Notes: generated from the letters alone by a model not told the origin. A stretch of DNA of 64,000 nucleotides from Microbacterium sp. SORGH_AS_0428 (GCF_031453615.1 NZ_JAVIZT010000001.1:2852001-2916000), one strand, 5' to 3'. Shown: positions 24,816-32,961, counted from the stretch's first letter. Translations and numbers: made by a program.

Positions 24816-26567
24816 TCATCCGGTCACCTGTCCGTCGCGTCGCTGCCGATAGACTCGACGGGCCAGCCTCTGTAGCTCAGTGGAAGAGCCACTCCGTCCT
24901 AAGGAGCGGGTCGGGGGTTCGAATCCCTCCAGGGGCACCAAACGTACTTCTTTAGAACCCTCAGAGGCCGAAAGCACCGTGTTTTCGGCCTCTTCTCTTT
25001 CCTCAATGTCAGTGGGCGCGGATGGAGCGGGCCTGAACACGACCTCGAACAGCTCCTGTAGTTCCCCGTCCGCGGGCTCGTCTTCGCAGATCAGTATCCG
25101 CTTGAAGAAGGCCTGGTTGTAAGTGCGGCGGAGGGCATCAGGCGCACGTCTGTACGCCTCGTAGCAGTTGGAAGCTAGCTCGATGGCGCCGGTGAGATTG
25201 CGCTCGAGCTCATCGAATCCCACGCTCAGTGCTTCGAGCCGCTCGACCACGGTTGCAAGCTGCTGACTGATAGACCGCTGCTCTTCTTTGTACAGCTCGG
25301 CCGGGATGACTCCGTCGAGATGAGCGTCGAGGAGCTTTCTGCTTCGTGCGTCGAGGCGTGCCTGTTCCAGGGCAAGGTCGCGTTGCGCGCGTCGGGCCTC
25401 TAGCGATCCGCGCTCGAGTTCCGTCTTGAGGTGCTGCTCGATGGAGCGCCGAACCTCCGGCTCGAGCTGGAGATGCTTGTACAGCGCGACCACCATGTTC
25501 TCGACGCGGCTGACCGAAAGCGCTCTCTGAGTACATCCATTCCGCTTGGAATGACGCCCGGAACAGATGTAGTACTCGTAGGTGGTGCCGTGCCGGTTCC
25601 GCGGCATGTGCACGAGTAGCCGTGAGCCGCATTTTCCGCAGAAGACCGAGCTCTTGAGGTACAGATGGTGCTTGCGGACCTTCTCGCCCAGCACCCGAGA
25701 GGCCATGAGATCCTGCACCTTCTGCCAGGTCGCCGCATCGACCAGAGCCCGATGTCGTCCGGGGTATACGCCGCCCTGAAAGCGGACCTCACCCTTGTAG
25801 TACGGGTTCGAGAGAATCTTGTGCAGCATCTTCGCGTCCACCGGCCGTGAGGGACGCGCGGGCGTAGCGGGGGAGGTGAGGCCACGCGCCGCTGCCTCGT
25901 GGGCGACCCCGCGGACGGTGAGCCGGCCCTGGGCGTAGGTGCGAAAGGCCCACGAGATCAACTCAGCGCGCTGATCGTCCACGATCACGGTGCGGACTTC
26001 CCGGCCGTCTTCGTTGATGACGGCGCGGTTCAGGTAGCCGATCGGGGCGCGTCCCGGAGTGCCACCTGTCTTTGCCTTCTGGCTCATCCCTTTCACGACC
26101 TCGTTGGCAAGGTTGCGGGAGTAGAACTCAGCGATCGAGCTCATGATGCCGTGAAGAAGCATCCCTGATGGGGTCTCGTCGATGTTCTCGCTGACGGATA
26201 CCAGTCGCACCCCTGCCTGCTGCAGAGCAAGACTGATAGCGACGTCGTCGGCCCTGTTACGGGCGAGTCGGTCCACCTTGTGCACGATGACGAAGTTCAC
26301 GGGATTCTCCGCCACGAACTGGAGCATCCGTTGCAAGTCAGGTCGATCCGCCGAACGAGCTGACTCGCCGCGATCCACGAACTCTTCAACGATTCGGGCC
26401 CCGAGTGAGAGCGCCTTACGCTCGTTTGCCTCGCGCTGCGCGGGCAAGCTGTAGCCTTCGGGATCGCCGTCGCGCTCTGCTTGCTCTTTGGTGGAGACGC
26501 GCAGGTAAGAAACGGCGGTAAGTGTGTGCCCGGAGGTTAGCTCGGCAGCTGGGGTGTCTTCGTTCAT
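24816..26567 (-). CDS. Large serine recombinase (integrase)
   Basis: This 583-residue protein has a resolvase N-terminal domain with catalytic Ser25 in YLRVST and the Arg motif VHKVDRLARNR, a recombinase domain, a zinc ribbon (CGKCG … CSGRHSKRNGC) and a coiled coil rich in Glu, Arg and Leu. It would join short attP and attB sites without a host factor. The start at 26567 follows AAAGGAGCGCACC. The last ~40 codons (from VPLEGFEPPT on) are the antisense of the tRNA-Arg gene and its upstream flank, so the native C-terminus has probably been replaced or extended by host DNA on integration. Confidence 0.93.
   Translation of the reverse strand: MNEDTPAAELTSGHTLTAVSYLRVSTKEQAERDGDPEGYSLPAQREANERKALSLGARIVEEFVDRGESARSADRPDLQRMLQFVAENPVNFVIVHKVDRLARNRADDVAISLALQQAGVRLVSVSENIDETPSGMLLHGIMSSIAEFYSRNLANEVVKGMSQKAKTGGTPGRAPIGYLNRAVINEDGREVRTVIVDDQRAELISWAFRTYAQGRLTVRGVAHEAAARGLTSPATPARPSRPVDAKMLHKILSNPYYKGEVRFQGGVYPGRHRALVDAATWQKVQDLMASRVLGEKVRKHHLYLKSSVFCGKCGSRLLVHMPRNRHGTTYEYYICSGRHSKRNGCTQRALSVSRVENMVVALYKHLQLEPEVRRSIEQHLKTELERGSLEARRAQRDLALEQARLDARSRKLLDAHLDGVIPAELYKEEQRSISQQLATVVERLEALSVGFDELERNLTGAIELASNCYEAYRRAPDALRRTYNQAFFKRILICEDEPADGELQELFEVVFRPAPSAPTDIEEREEAENTVLSASEGSKEVRLVPLEGFEPPTRSLGRSGSSTELQRLARRVYRQRRDGQVTG
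24866..24940 (+). tRNA. tRNA-Arg (anticodon CCT)
   Basis: All arms can be folded: acceptor GCCTCTG with CAGGGGC (one G-T pair), D arm GCTC/GAGC, anticodon arm CTCC/GGAG with loop GTCCTAA (anticodon CCT), T arm with TTCGAAT, and an encoded CCA at 24938-24940. It reads AGG codons. Its 3' end is the border of the accessory region, and the adjacent recombinase gene runs through it on the other strand. Confidence 0.95.
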
Positions 26568-26587
26568 GGTGCGCTCCTTTCTGCCGC

Positions 26588-26692
26588 TCAACGGGCGGAC
26601 TTGGCTCCTTGATTTACGCTCACTTCGCCTGAGAAGTCGAGATGCTTGGCGACGTAGAATTCACATCGCTGATCTGGGAAAAAGTCGGGCAT
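26588..26692 (-). CDS. Small 34-residue ORF before the integrase
   Basis: An ATG at 26692 is preceded by GAAGAGGAGCC, a good ribosome binding site. The product (MPDFFPDQRCEFYVAKHL…) ends 20 bases before the integrase start, and its stop lies beside the integrase ribosome binding site. It resembles no family known to me. It could be a leader peptide coupling translation of the integrase, or a very small excision factor. It is too short for normal gene finding. Confidence 0.45.
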   Translation of the reverse strand: MPDFFPDQRCEFYVAKHLDFSGEVSVNQGAKSAR

Positions 26693-26766
26693 GGCTCCTC
26701 TTCTTCGGTTCAGCGGTGAGCGTGGGGCCAGGCGGCTGGCTGCGCGTCTGACCCCACGGGTGACGG

Positions 26767-27162
26767 TTAGTGCTGCTTCCTCCGGTCGATAGCGGGGATG
26801 AGCGTGATCTGGCTGTCGATGAGCAGCGTCATGAGCAGCCGGAAGTCGCTCCGCCGCCGAGCCAGGTACTCTTCGCGGGCGACGAAGAGCTCTGGGACTC
26901 CGGTTTCCGACATGAATGACACGGCGCTGTTGAAGGCGGGCCGGTACCCCTCGTAGTCGGCGTACTCGATGTACTCGGCGACGATGATCACGCCCTGGAC
27001 TCTGGCGGCTTTGGCGATGAACTCTCGTTGCCGATCGATCGAGTACGTGCCGACGCGTCTGGGTGCCCGGTCGTCTCCCTCTTTGCGTGCCCTCAGGTAG
27101 GCGACCCCTGTCCGGTAGGTCTCTCCGAGGTAGTGCTCTTCGTAGATTGACTTGATGTGCAT
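26767..27162 (-). CDS. Resolvase-fold protein without catalytic serine
   Basis: This 131-residue protein can be aligned by eye along the N-terminal domain of the neighbouring integrase: AYLRARKEGDDRAP against SYLRVSTKEQAERDGDPEG, then YSIDRQREFIAKAA against YSLPAQREANERKA, and VAREEYLARRRSDF against VHKVDRLARNRADD. The catalytic Ser is replaced (YLRVST becomes YLRARK), and one of the two active-site Arg of DRLAR is lost (EYLAR). It has no DNA-binding recombinase domain. It cannot be a working recombinase; a role as partner or regulator of the integrase is conceivable. The start at 27162 follows GAAAGGAGGCGCACC. Confidence 0.7.
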   Translation of the reverse strand: MHIKSIYEEHYLGETYRTGVAYLRARKEGDDRAPRRVGTYSIDRQREFIAKAARVQGVIIVAEYIEYADYEGYRPAFNSAVSFMSETGVPELFVAREEYLARRRSDFRLLMTLLIDSQITLIPAIDRRKQH

Positions 27163-27306
27163 GGTGCGCCTCCTTTCGGTTGAAGCTCCGAGGCCGCTCC
27201 TGTCCGTCGCAGGAACGTCCCTGGTCTGTGTGGTTGTAGTTCTCCACCCGTGAAGGTGAAGCCTTGGCCCCCACCGCACGCGTGCGATCGACGGGCATGA
27301 TGGGGA

Positions 27307-27756
27307 CTACTTGTGGAAGACGTGCCACCAGCCGTCGAGGTGGACGATGTCGTAGGTCTCGACGATTCGCTGGTCGATTACGTCGTGGTTCCAGGTGAGG
27401 TGGTCTTCGGGTAGCCCGTGCTCGTCCATGAACGTGCGGAGCGCCTTGATCCAGCCGAGGCCTTCGAGGACGTCGTTTCGGAACTGGTCGAAGTGTTCCC
27501 AGGTGGCGGCGTAGTGGTCGTAGAAGCTGTCGCCGATGTCCTTGGCGGCGACGTTGGTGTCGGGCAGCAGGAGGTACGCGGCGAAGGCTGCACCGTGTTC
27601 GTTGACGAGCGACAGGATCCGAAGTGCGTCGTCTGGGTCTTTGAGTGCTGCGAGGGAGCGCTCGACGGATGCTTGCGCTTCGGGGCCGAACGGCGGTTCC
27701 CTGCGCGGCGGGTCTTGCTCGCCACGGTCGGCTGGGGGTGGTGTTTCGGGGTTCAT
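27307..27756 (-). CDS. ArdA-like antirestriction protein
   Basis: The 149-residue acidic protein matches the C-terminal pattern of ArdA: VNEHGAAFAAYLLL, then a D-rich helix with FYDHYAATW, and the end GWWHVFHK, comparable to the GGVHVFR ending of the family. ArdA mimics the shape and charge of DNA and blocks type I restriction enzymes, helping incoming mobile DNA. The N-terminal third differs from ArdA and is Pro/Arg-rich. The start at 27756 follows CGAAAGGAGGAACC and overlaps the previous gene's stop (ATGA). Confidence 0.65.
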   Translation of the reverse strand: MNPETPPPADRGEQDPPRREPPFGPEAQASVERSLAALKDPDDALRILSLVNEHGAAFAAYLLLPDTNVAAKDIGDSFYDHYAATWEHFDQFRNDVLEGLGWIKALRTFMDEHGLPEDHLTWNHDVIDQRIVETYDIVHLDGWWHVFHK

Positions 27757-28577
27757 GGTTCCTCCTTTCGTTGTTCGGGTGATGATGCTTCTGCGCGCAG
27801 GGTGGCCGGGAGTTCTTCGGGTGTGATGCAGGTGAAGATCCGGTCCGGAAGGCCCAGGTCGGCGTGAATGGCGGCTTCGAGCCGCGCCACGCGCCGCTGT
27901 GTGGGCACGATCCAGACCACCCGGGGGAACACGCCGTGCTCCGCCTGTGCGGCCTGCGTGGCGCGGTACGCGGCGTACACGTGGCTCTTGGCGAGGAGCA
28001 CGGGCAGACTCTCGGTTCCTCGGTCTACTTCGAGGTACCAGTGGTCGTCGTAGTCGTCGCTGGAGAGCTGCGCGTAGAGGTCGGGTTTGAGGATGACGGG
28101 AATGCCATGTGGGCCGAGGAAGCGGCGCCAGGCAGCCGTCTCGACCTCGAATCTGGTGAGGGCCGGTCCGCCGTCCTGCGCGAGCTCGTGGAGCGCCACG
28201 ACGGTGTCGGTGACGGCGAGGGTGTGCTCGAGGAAAGCGATGGATGGTTCCCTGACGTGGCGTTTGGGTGCGCCTGCTGGTCGGGTGAGTCGTTCGCCGG
28301 CAACGTCCAGGTGCCAGATGAACCCGGCGGACCCTCGGCGCCCACCGCCCACTCGGCGTTCCAGACGGCCGACGAGGCGTCGCTCGAGGAGCCGGTCCAG
28401 CACGCGCAGGGTGGCCCTGGTGGCAGCCCCGATCGTGGCGTGGTCGGTGAAGCAGAGACGCCGGAGGTGCGTGGTGGTGGCGAACTTCTGCGCGGAGACG
28501 AAGTTCAGGATGCGCCAGTCGCGACTGCTGAGGGTCCGTGCGATGCGGTCGAGCTCGTTGGGGCTGATGTTCTTCAT
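27753..28577 (-). CDS. Replication-relaxation family protein
   Basis: The 274-residue protein begins MKNISPNELDRIARTLSSRD and contains the winged-helix part DWRILNFVSAQKFATTTHLRRL typical of the replication-relaxation family (PF13814). This family occurs on plasmids and integrative elements of Gram-positive bacteria, where one member controls plasmid copy number. A second half has a nuclease-like pattern (LKPDLYAQL … YLEVDRGTES … LLAKSHVYAAY). The start at 28577 was chosen by homology; the track is open further upstream but without protein-like sequence. Confidence 0.8.
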   Translation of the reverse strand: MKNISPNELDRIARTLSSRDWRILNFVSAQKFATTTHLRRLCFTDHATIGAATRATLRVLDRLLERRLVGRLERRVGGGRRGSAGFIWHLDVAGERLTRPAGAPKRHVREPSIAFLEHTLAVTDTVVALHELAQDGGPALTRFEVETAAWRRFLGPHGIPVILKPDLYAQLSSDDYDDHWYLEVDRGTESLPVLLAKSHVYAAYRATQAAQAEHGVFPRVVWIVPTQRRVARLEAAIHADLGLPDRIFTCITPEELPATLRAEASSPEQRKEEP

Positions 28578-28731
28578 CGGCGGCCCCCTTGGTGGCTGGT
28601 GGATCCCGCCAGGGGCGGGATAGTCGGCAGCGAGAAGGGGCGACGTTGCGCGAGTTTCCGCGGGAGAGGAGCTTTCGTCGGCGACGCGACCAGACGGGCG
28701 ACCGGACATCTCTCCTCCGCTTCGCGACCGC

Positions 28732-30876
28732 TCATTTCGCACTCCGCTTCGTGCGTCCGACGGGCTCGTCATCGAGGTCCACACCGCTGAAGTTCGCCGA
28801 CGATGCCCGCGAAGGTTCGTCGACCGGGAATTCGATGGCGCCGTAGCGGAGTTGGCTTTCGGCGATGACGGCATCGGGATTGGAGATCGCGGTCGGTGGA
28901 GGGAGGACGCGGGCGGAGAACCAGCCGGTGCGACGCCCCTCGTTTTGGAGGCTGGCGTAGATCTCGTAGGGAGGCAGGCGACTGAAGTCCTCGGCGTCGA
29001 GGCCGGTGATGCGCGCGGCCGTCTTGGCTTCGTCGTCCTCTAGGCCGAAGACGATCTTGTTGCGGGCGTTGGCGTCGATGGCGCGCAGCAGCTTGTCGGG
29101 CATCTGGGCGCGGTGTTGGTGCGCGAGGTGCCAGGCGGCGCCGAGGGATCGGGATTGTTCGAGGGCCTCGGCGAGGTCGCCGAGGTGGAGGAAGTTCTGG
29201 GCTTCGTCGATGTAGATGCTGATCGGTCGACGCTTCGAGGCGGGCAGTGCGGCGCGGCTGAGGATCTGTTGCCACAGCTGCGCGACGACGAGCGAGCCCA
29301 GCAGCGACGCGGTCTGGGTTCCGAGCAGTCCCTTGTTGAGGCTGACGACGAGCACCCGCGGCGCGGTGAAGAGATCCTCGATCCGGAAGGCCGGCGCACT
29401 CTGCTCGAGCACGGCACGCACACCGGGCCGAAGCAAGAACTGTCGCAGGCGGGTCATGACAGGGCCGACGGCCGCTGCCTGCTGCCCGGCGGACTTGGCG
29501 TCGTACTGGACCCAGAAGCTTCGGAGCTCCGGGTCCGTGATCTTCGCCAGCACCTTCTTCCGGTACAGCGGGTCGGTCAGCAGGCGCGGCAGTCTCGCGA
29601 GCGACGCATCCGGGGTGTAGGTCAGGGTGAGGAATGATGCGTGGAGGGTGTCGGCGGTGAGCGGGCCGAAGGCGTTCGGGAAGAGGCCGCGGAACAGATC
29701 CAGCATCGTCTCGGCGACCAGTGAGCGGCGATCGTGATCGCCCTGGGCGTTGAAGCCTGCGAACGGGTTGAGGCCGGCGGGGCGATCAATCGAGGGATCG
29801 ATGAGCGCCACGTGGCCGAGCCGCTTCTCCGGGATGAGGCTGAGCGTGTCCATCGCGAGATCGCGCTTGGGGTCGATGACGACGACCGATCTGCCAGCCC
29901 GGATGTCCTCGGCGATCAGGTGGAGCAGCAGTGTGCTCTTCCCGGCGCCAGTCGGCCCGTAGATGTGCGTGTGGCGTAGGGCGTCGTTGATGTCGATGCC
30001 GATAGCGCGCTTCGATCCCGGCGCCGTCGCGGTCGCGAAGATCCGCGCACGCGGCGAGCGGTAGCTGCTGGGAGCGGCCAGTCGCACAGGGCGGGGCGAC
30101 GGAAGACCGGGGAGGTCTTGATCGGTGACCGGCCAGCCGAGCAGCGGCAGGAGCTCCTGTGCGGTGAGACGGAGAGGCTGACGCAGCGGGACACGCCCTT
30201 CGTCAAGCCTGGCAGGCTTCTTGCTGGTGATCGAGATCACCGTGCCCGCGCTCTGAAGCGTGCGAATGGCGGCGAGTAGTTCGTGGACGAGCAGGCGGCG
30301 CCGGACCGGTGACGGTGAGGCGACGCCGATCCGGACCACGGCTCTGAACCGGTACTCGGACAACTTGTCCTGCAGTCGGGTTCGTATCGAACCGGAGGCG
30401 GAGCGGGCGCCCCACAGGAGCAGTGAGGTGACGGGTGCGGTCGGGTCGGACGCGGTGTCCGGTAGCACCTCGGGAGCCAGCGCCTGCCCCATCACCACTT
30501 GCAAGACGAGCACGTCGCCCTGGTCTTTCGCTCCCGAGAGCGCCGCGAGGATTGCTCGCAGCGTCTCGAAGCCGCTGGCGAGCGTCAGATTGAGGCTGCG
30601 TTGGCGGACCTGAATCCGGCCCGCCCGTTCGACCTCGACCCGCTCGGTCTCAGGCTCCGCGAGGACCGCGCCGGGGACGAGGCGTCGAAGCTGCGAGCTA
30701 GCGCTGCTGAGATCGGTGGTCGAGCCACCGAGGAAGTAGCGGGTCTGCCCGGCCTCCGTGCGAATCTCCCAGACCAGCGCACCGCGCCTGCCGTCCGCGG
30801 CAAGGGCACGAAGGAACCCGAGCGCGTGCATTTCGTCGATCGGCGGCTGCCAGTAGATCTCGCGCCATACCGTCAT
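28732..30876 (-). CDS. Conjugal coupling ATPase (TraG/VirD4/HerA-like)
   Basis: This 714-residue ATPase carries Walker A (GPTGAGKSTLL) near the middle, a conserved VVIDPKRDL, and Walker B in ISIYIDEAQNFL, then HQHRAQMPDKLLRAI and a final arginine-finger region. The N-terminal 280 residues form a separate domain with no membrane helices, as in the soluble coupling proteins of actinobacterial elements. It would bring DNA to a transfer channel. No VirB4 or relaxase is found nearby. The gene starts with ATG at 30876, overlapping the small upstream gene by 4 bases. Confidence 0.85.
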   Translation of the reverse strand: MTVWREIYWQPPIDEMHALGFLRALAADGRRGALVWEIRTEAGQTRYFLGGSTTDLSSASSQLRRLVPGAVLAEPETERVEVERAGRIQVRQRSLNLTLASGFETLRAILAALSGAKDQGDVLVLQVVMGQALAPEVLPDTASDPTAPVTSLLLWGARSASGSIRTRLQDKLSEYRFRAVVRIGVASPSPVRRRLLVHELLAAIRTLQSAGTVISITSKKPARLDEGRVPLRQPLRLTAQELLPLLGWPVTDQDLPGLPSPRPVRLAAPSSYRSPRARIFATATAPGSKRAIGIDINDALRHTHIYGPTGAGKSTLLLHLIAEDIRAGRSVVVIDPKRDLAMDTLSLIPEKRLGHVALIDPSIDRPAGLNPFAGFNAQGDHDRRSLVAETMLDLFRGLFPNAFGPLTADTLHASFLTLTYTPDASLARLPRLLTDPLYRKKVLAKITDPELRSFWVQYDAKSAGQQAAAVGPVMTRLRQFLLRPGVRAVLEQSAPAFRIEDLFTAPRVLVVSLNKGLLGTQTASLLGSLVVAQLWQQILSRAALPASKRRPISIYIDEAQNFLHLGDLAEALEQSRSLGAAWHLAHQHRAQMPDKLLRAIDANARNKIVFGLEDDEAKTAARITGLDAEDFSRLPPYEIYASLQNEGRRTGWFSARVLPPPTAISNPDAVIAESQLRYGAIEFPVDEPSRASSANFSGVDLDDEPVGRTKRSAK

Positions 30877-31070
30877 TCGCTCGCCTCCTTCGCCTCGGAG
30901 GGGGCGTCGGGCTCGGGGTTCGCGGCTTCGGCGTCGCGGCGGGCTCGTTCCTGCATGGCAGCGTGTTCGAGCAGAGCGCGGGCGAGCTTTTCGTAGTCGG
31001 GACGTTCTCGACGTTCCGCGCGGACACGGATCTGGTACTCGCGGCGCGGGCGACCAGGGCGACGACTCAT
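30873..31070 (-). CDS. Small basic/acidic helical protein, DYxKLARALL type
   Basis: The 65-residue protein starts with an Arg-rich part (MSRRPGRPRREYQIRV) and continues with PDYEKLARALLEHAA and an acidic tail. The DYEKLARALL motif recurs in another small ORF at 56506-56613. It overlaps the coupling ATPase gene by ATGA and probably belongs to the transfer operon. No function is known. Confidence 0.65.
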   Translation of the reverse strand: MSRRPGRPRREYQIRVRAERRERPDYEKLARALLEHAAMQERARRDAEAANPEPDAPSEAKEASE

Positions 31071-31080
31071 CGCTGGCCCC

Positions 31081-31275
31081 TTACCGCAGCCAGCGATTGC
31101 GACGCCACCGCACGATCACGACGACGAGCCACACGATCACGACGGCCGCGAACCCGGCGACGAGCCAGACCCATACCTGCTGGATCAGCCACACGGCGAT
31201 CCAGATCATGAGCGCGGCGAACAGCAGCATGGCGCTGGCGCCGACGATGCGGCGCAGGAGCGACTTCTCGGACAT
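31081..31275 (-). CDS. Small double-pass membrane protein
   Basis: This 64-residue protein has two hydrophobic segments (about residues 11-32 and 36-54, both Trp-rich) between basic ends (MSEKSLLRRI and RWRRNRWLR). It is preceded by AAGGAGAAT-like sequence. It lies within the transfer operon and may belong to the membrane part of a conjugation apparatus, but no family was recognised. Confidence 0.65.
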   Translation of the reverse strand: MSEKSLLRRIVGASAMLLFAALMIWIAVWLIQQVWVWLVAGFAAVVIVWLVVVIVRWRRNRWLR

Positions 31276-31313
31276 GACGATTCTCCTTGAGGGAAAGAAC
31301 GGGGGTCGGGTGC

Positions 31314-31943
31314 TCAGGCATCGGCAGCCTCCGTTCGCGGATCGAGCTCGGGCGGCGGGAGCAGGTCGCTCGGCACGGGGTAGCCCGGAATGCGGATATC
31401 GCTCTCCACCTGGTTGCCCCAGACGTCCCAGCCAGGGAACGGTCGACGAGCGAACAGCTCGAGATACGGCCCGGGGCTCATGCGCATCACCATCTGGTGC
31501 ACCTCCTCGGGCTTGTGCGAGTGGTCCTGACGGGGCAGCATCGCGAAGCTGCGCTGGCCCTTGAACCGGACGGGCAACTTCCCCTTCACACCGAGGAGCA
31601 GCGTTTCGTGGGCATGGCGGAAGTACTGGCCGAGGCCCATCTGGTCCTTGCCCCAGATGAACTCGTCGACGAAGCGGAATCCCCAGCCGCGCAAGATGTC
31701 CTCGGCGACGTGGCGAGTAGACGGATAGCACCAGAAGTAGACGTGCGCGTTCTCGTCCGCGAGGTCGCCGATGGGCATCGCGGCGATGGCGTCGAGCGTC
31801 ATGAGCGGGTACTTGCTCGCGGCCCCGTATTTCCCGGACTGGCCTGTGGGCCAGGGTGGGTCGACGATGAGTGCTTGGTACCTCTTGCGTGGCCACTCGA
31901 CCGGCGGGTCGTGGTCCGCGGTGGTGTTGGTGTTGGTGGTCAT
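31314..31943 (-). CDS. MT-A70-family adenine methyltransferase
   Basis: The 209-residue protein shows the MT-A70 catalytic motif DPPW at residues 28-31 (LIVDPPWPTG), the following substrate region HVYFWCYPSTRHV and the C-terminal PYLELFARRPFPGWDVWGNQ with the conserved ELFAR. MT-A70 enzymes methylate adenine N6 in DNA or RNA; bacterial members on phages and elements modify DNA. No restriction enzyme is next to it, so it is an orphan, perhaps protecting the element from host restriction together with the ArdA-like protein. The start at 31943 follows GAAAGGAGGACTCA. Confidence 0.9.
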   Translation of the reverse strand: MTTNTNTTADHDPPVEWPRKRYQALIVDPPWPTGQSGKYGAASKYPLMTLDAIAAMPIGDLADENAHVYFWCYPSTRHVAEDILRGWGFRFVDEFIWGKDQMGLGQYFRHAHETLLLGVKGKLPVRFKGQRSFAMLPRQDHSHKPEEVHQMVMRMSPGPYLELFARRPFPGWDVWGNQVESDIRIPGYPVPSDLLPPPELDPRTEAADA

Positions 31944-32060
31944 TGAGTCCTCCTTTCGGCAGCCGTTTCTTATGCGGGCGCGACGAACGTCGATTCATGA
32001 CGAAGACGTCATGGCGAGAACGGGGCCCGGGACTGCTGCCCTGAGTTATGACGGACGAGG

Positions 32061-32083
32061 GATCGGACGTAAACCGTCCGATC
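32061..32083. repeat. 9-bp perfect inverted repeat
   Basis: GATCGGACG and CGTCCGATC flank a five-base spacer (TAAAC). It may be a protein binding site or a short hairpin. Confidence 0.6.
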
Positions 32084-32120
32084 GTGCAACTTCGGGGTTG
32101 TTAAGTGAGGTTGAAGAAAT

Positions 32121-32165
32121 CAACGTGGGGGCCGCGTAGCGGCGAGGGTGACGGCCCCCACGTTG
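32121..32165. repeat. 14-bp inverted repeat hairpin
   Basis: CAACGTGGGGGCCG pairs with CGGCCCCCACGTTG around a 17-base loop. It lies at the 3' side of the minus-strand gene at 32225-32509 and may act as a terminator, but it lacks a T-tract and could also be part of a transfer or replication origin. Confidence 0.6.
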
Positions 32166-32224
32166 ACGGTGGATCGGATGAACGATCGTTCGCAGTTCCT
32201 CGTTGCCTGGATGTATCTGCCCGG

Positions 32225-32509
32225 CTATTTGGGGAGCTCGCCGCGTGCGATGTAGATGGCGCGGGTGATGCTGTGTTTGGTGTCGTCAGCGGCGATGGAC
32301 TCTTCTGCCAGCGCGGATGCCAAGGAGAAGATCGCTGCGCGCAGCTGGCGCTGGCGCCGATCGAGCTCACGCTCGATTCGCGCCCGACGAGCCGCGCGGT
32401 GTCGCCTCACAACTTCGAGCATCATGCGGAGCATGAGGGCCGCAATGACGCACGCCAGCCCAAAGGCGATGCCCGTGCTGACAAGATCGAGCACGCGGGT
32501 GACGTCCAT
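32225..32509 (-). CDS. Small membrane-anchored helical protein
   Basis: The 94-residue protein has one membrane segment at about residues 10-32 (STGIAFGLACVIAALMLRMML), then a strongly basic helix (RRHRAARRARIERELDRRQRQ) and a mixed helical tail. It may be inserted with the tail in the cytoplasm. It resembles nothing named, but fits the small membrane proteins of transfer modules. Confidence 0.6.
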   Translation of the reverse strand: MDVTRVLDLVSTGIAFGLACVIAALMLRMMLEVVRRHRAARRARIERELDRRQRQLRAAIFSLASALAEESIAADDTKHSITRAIYIARGELPK

Positions 32510-32527
32510 GAGTGATCGCCCCTTCGC

Positions 32528-32827
32528 TCAGTACTGCTGCGAGCGACGGGCGGCACCTTGCACGTAGCCCATGAGCAGCGGCGCGACCAGTGGAGCGGCT
32601 TCGGGGATGTCGTGCAGCTGCGCCTGCGTCATGCGGTAGAGCGAGGCGGCGTTGTTCACGCCGAGCGCCACGTGGACCATCGCGATGTGCTCGGTGACCG
32701 CTGCGATTTCGCTTCGCGCGGCGAGCTCGTCGAGTTCACGCTTCGCCTGGCGCGCCGTCGCCCCGGTGAGCTTGTGGCCGGTCTGCGTGATGTGGGTACT
32801 ACCCCCGAAGGGCATGAGATCCGACAT
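32528..32827 (-). CDS. Hypothetical helical protein of the element
   Basis: This 99-residue protein starts MSDLMPFGGSTHITQTG and is mainly alpha-helical (TGATARQAKRELDELAARSE … VNNAASLYRMTQAQL). It is cytoplasmic by composition. The start at 32827 is preceded by CGAAAGGTTCCAACCA. Homologues may sit at this place in related elements, but I recognise no family. Confidence 0.6.
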   Translation of the reverse strand: MSDLMPFGGSTHITQTGHKLTGATARQAKRELDELAARSEIAAVTEHIAMVHVALGVNNAASLYRMTQAQLHDIPEAAPLVAPLLMGYVQGAARRSQQY

Positions 32828-32961
32828 TGGTTGGAACCTTTCGTCCGTTGGTTTCTGCGGCTGGTTCGGCCGCAGAAGCGACGGTAGGTCCGCAGTAATC
32901 ACCGGGCGGAAAGTAGGAATAAAGTCGGAGCAAGACGCCTGGCTACTTTGGGGAGTAACCG

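Larger units (their letters stand above)
31944..32224. other. Noncoding interval with strong palindromes
   Basis: This 280-base interval has no credible gene. It contains two marked inverted repeats, listed separately, and an AT-richer stretch (32098-32121). Such an interval inside a transfer module is a candidate for an origin of transfer or replication, but no known nic site was recognised. Confidence 0.4.

Noticed and set aside
24880..25122. Plus-strand frame beginning in the tRNA gene
   Set aside because: It is the antisense of the integrase C-terminus and tRNA gene; not a gene.
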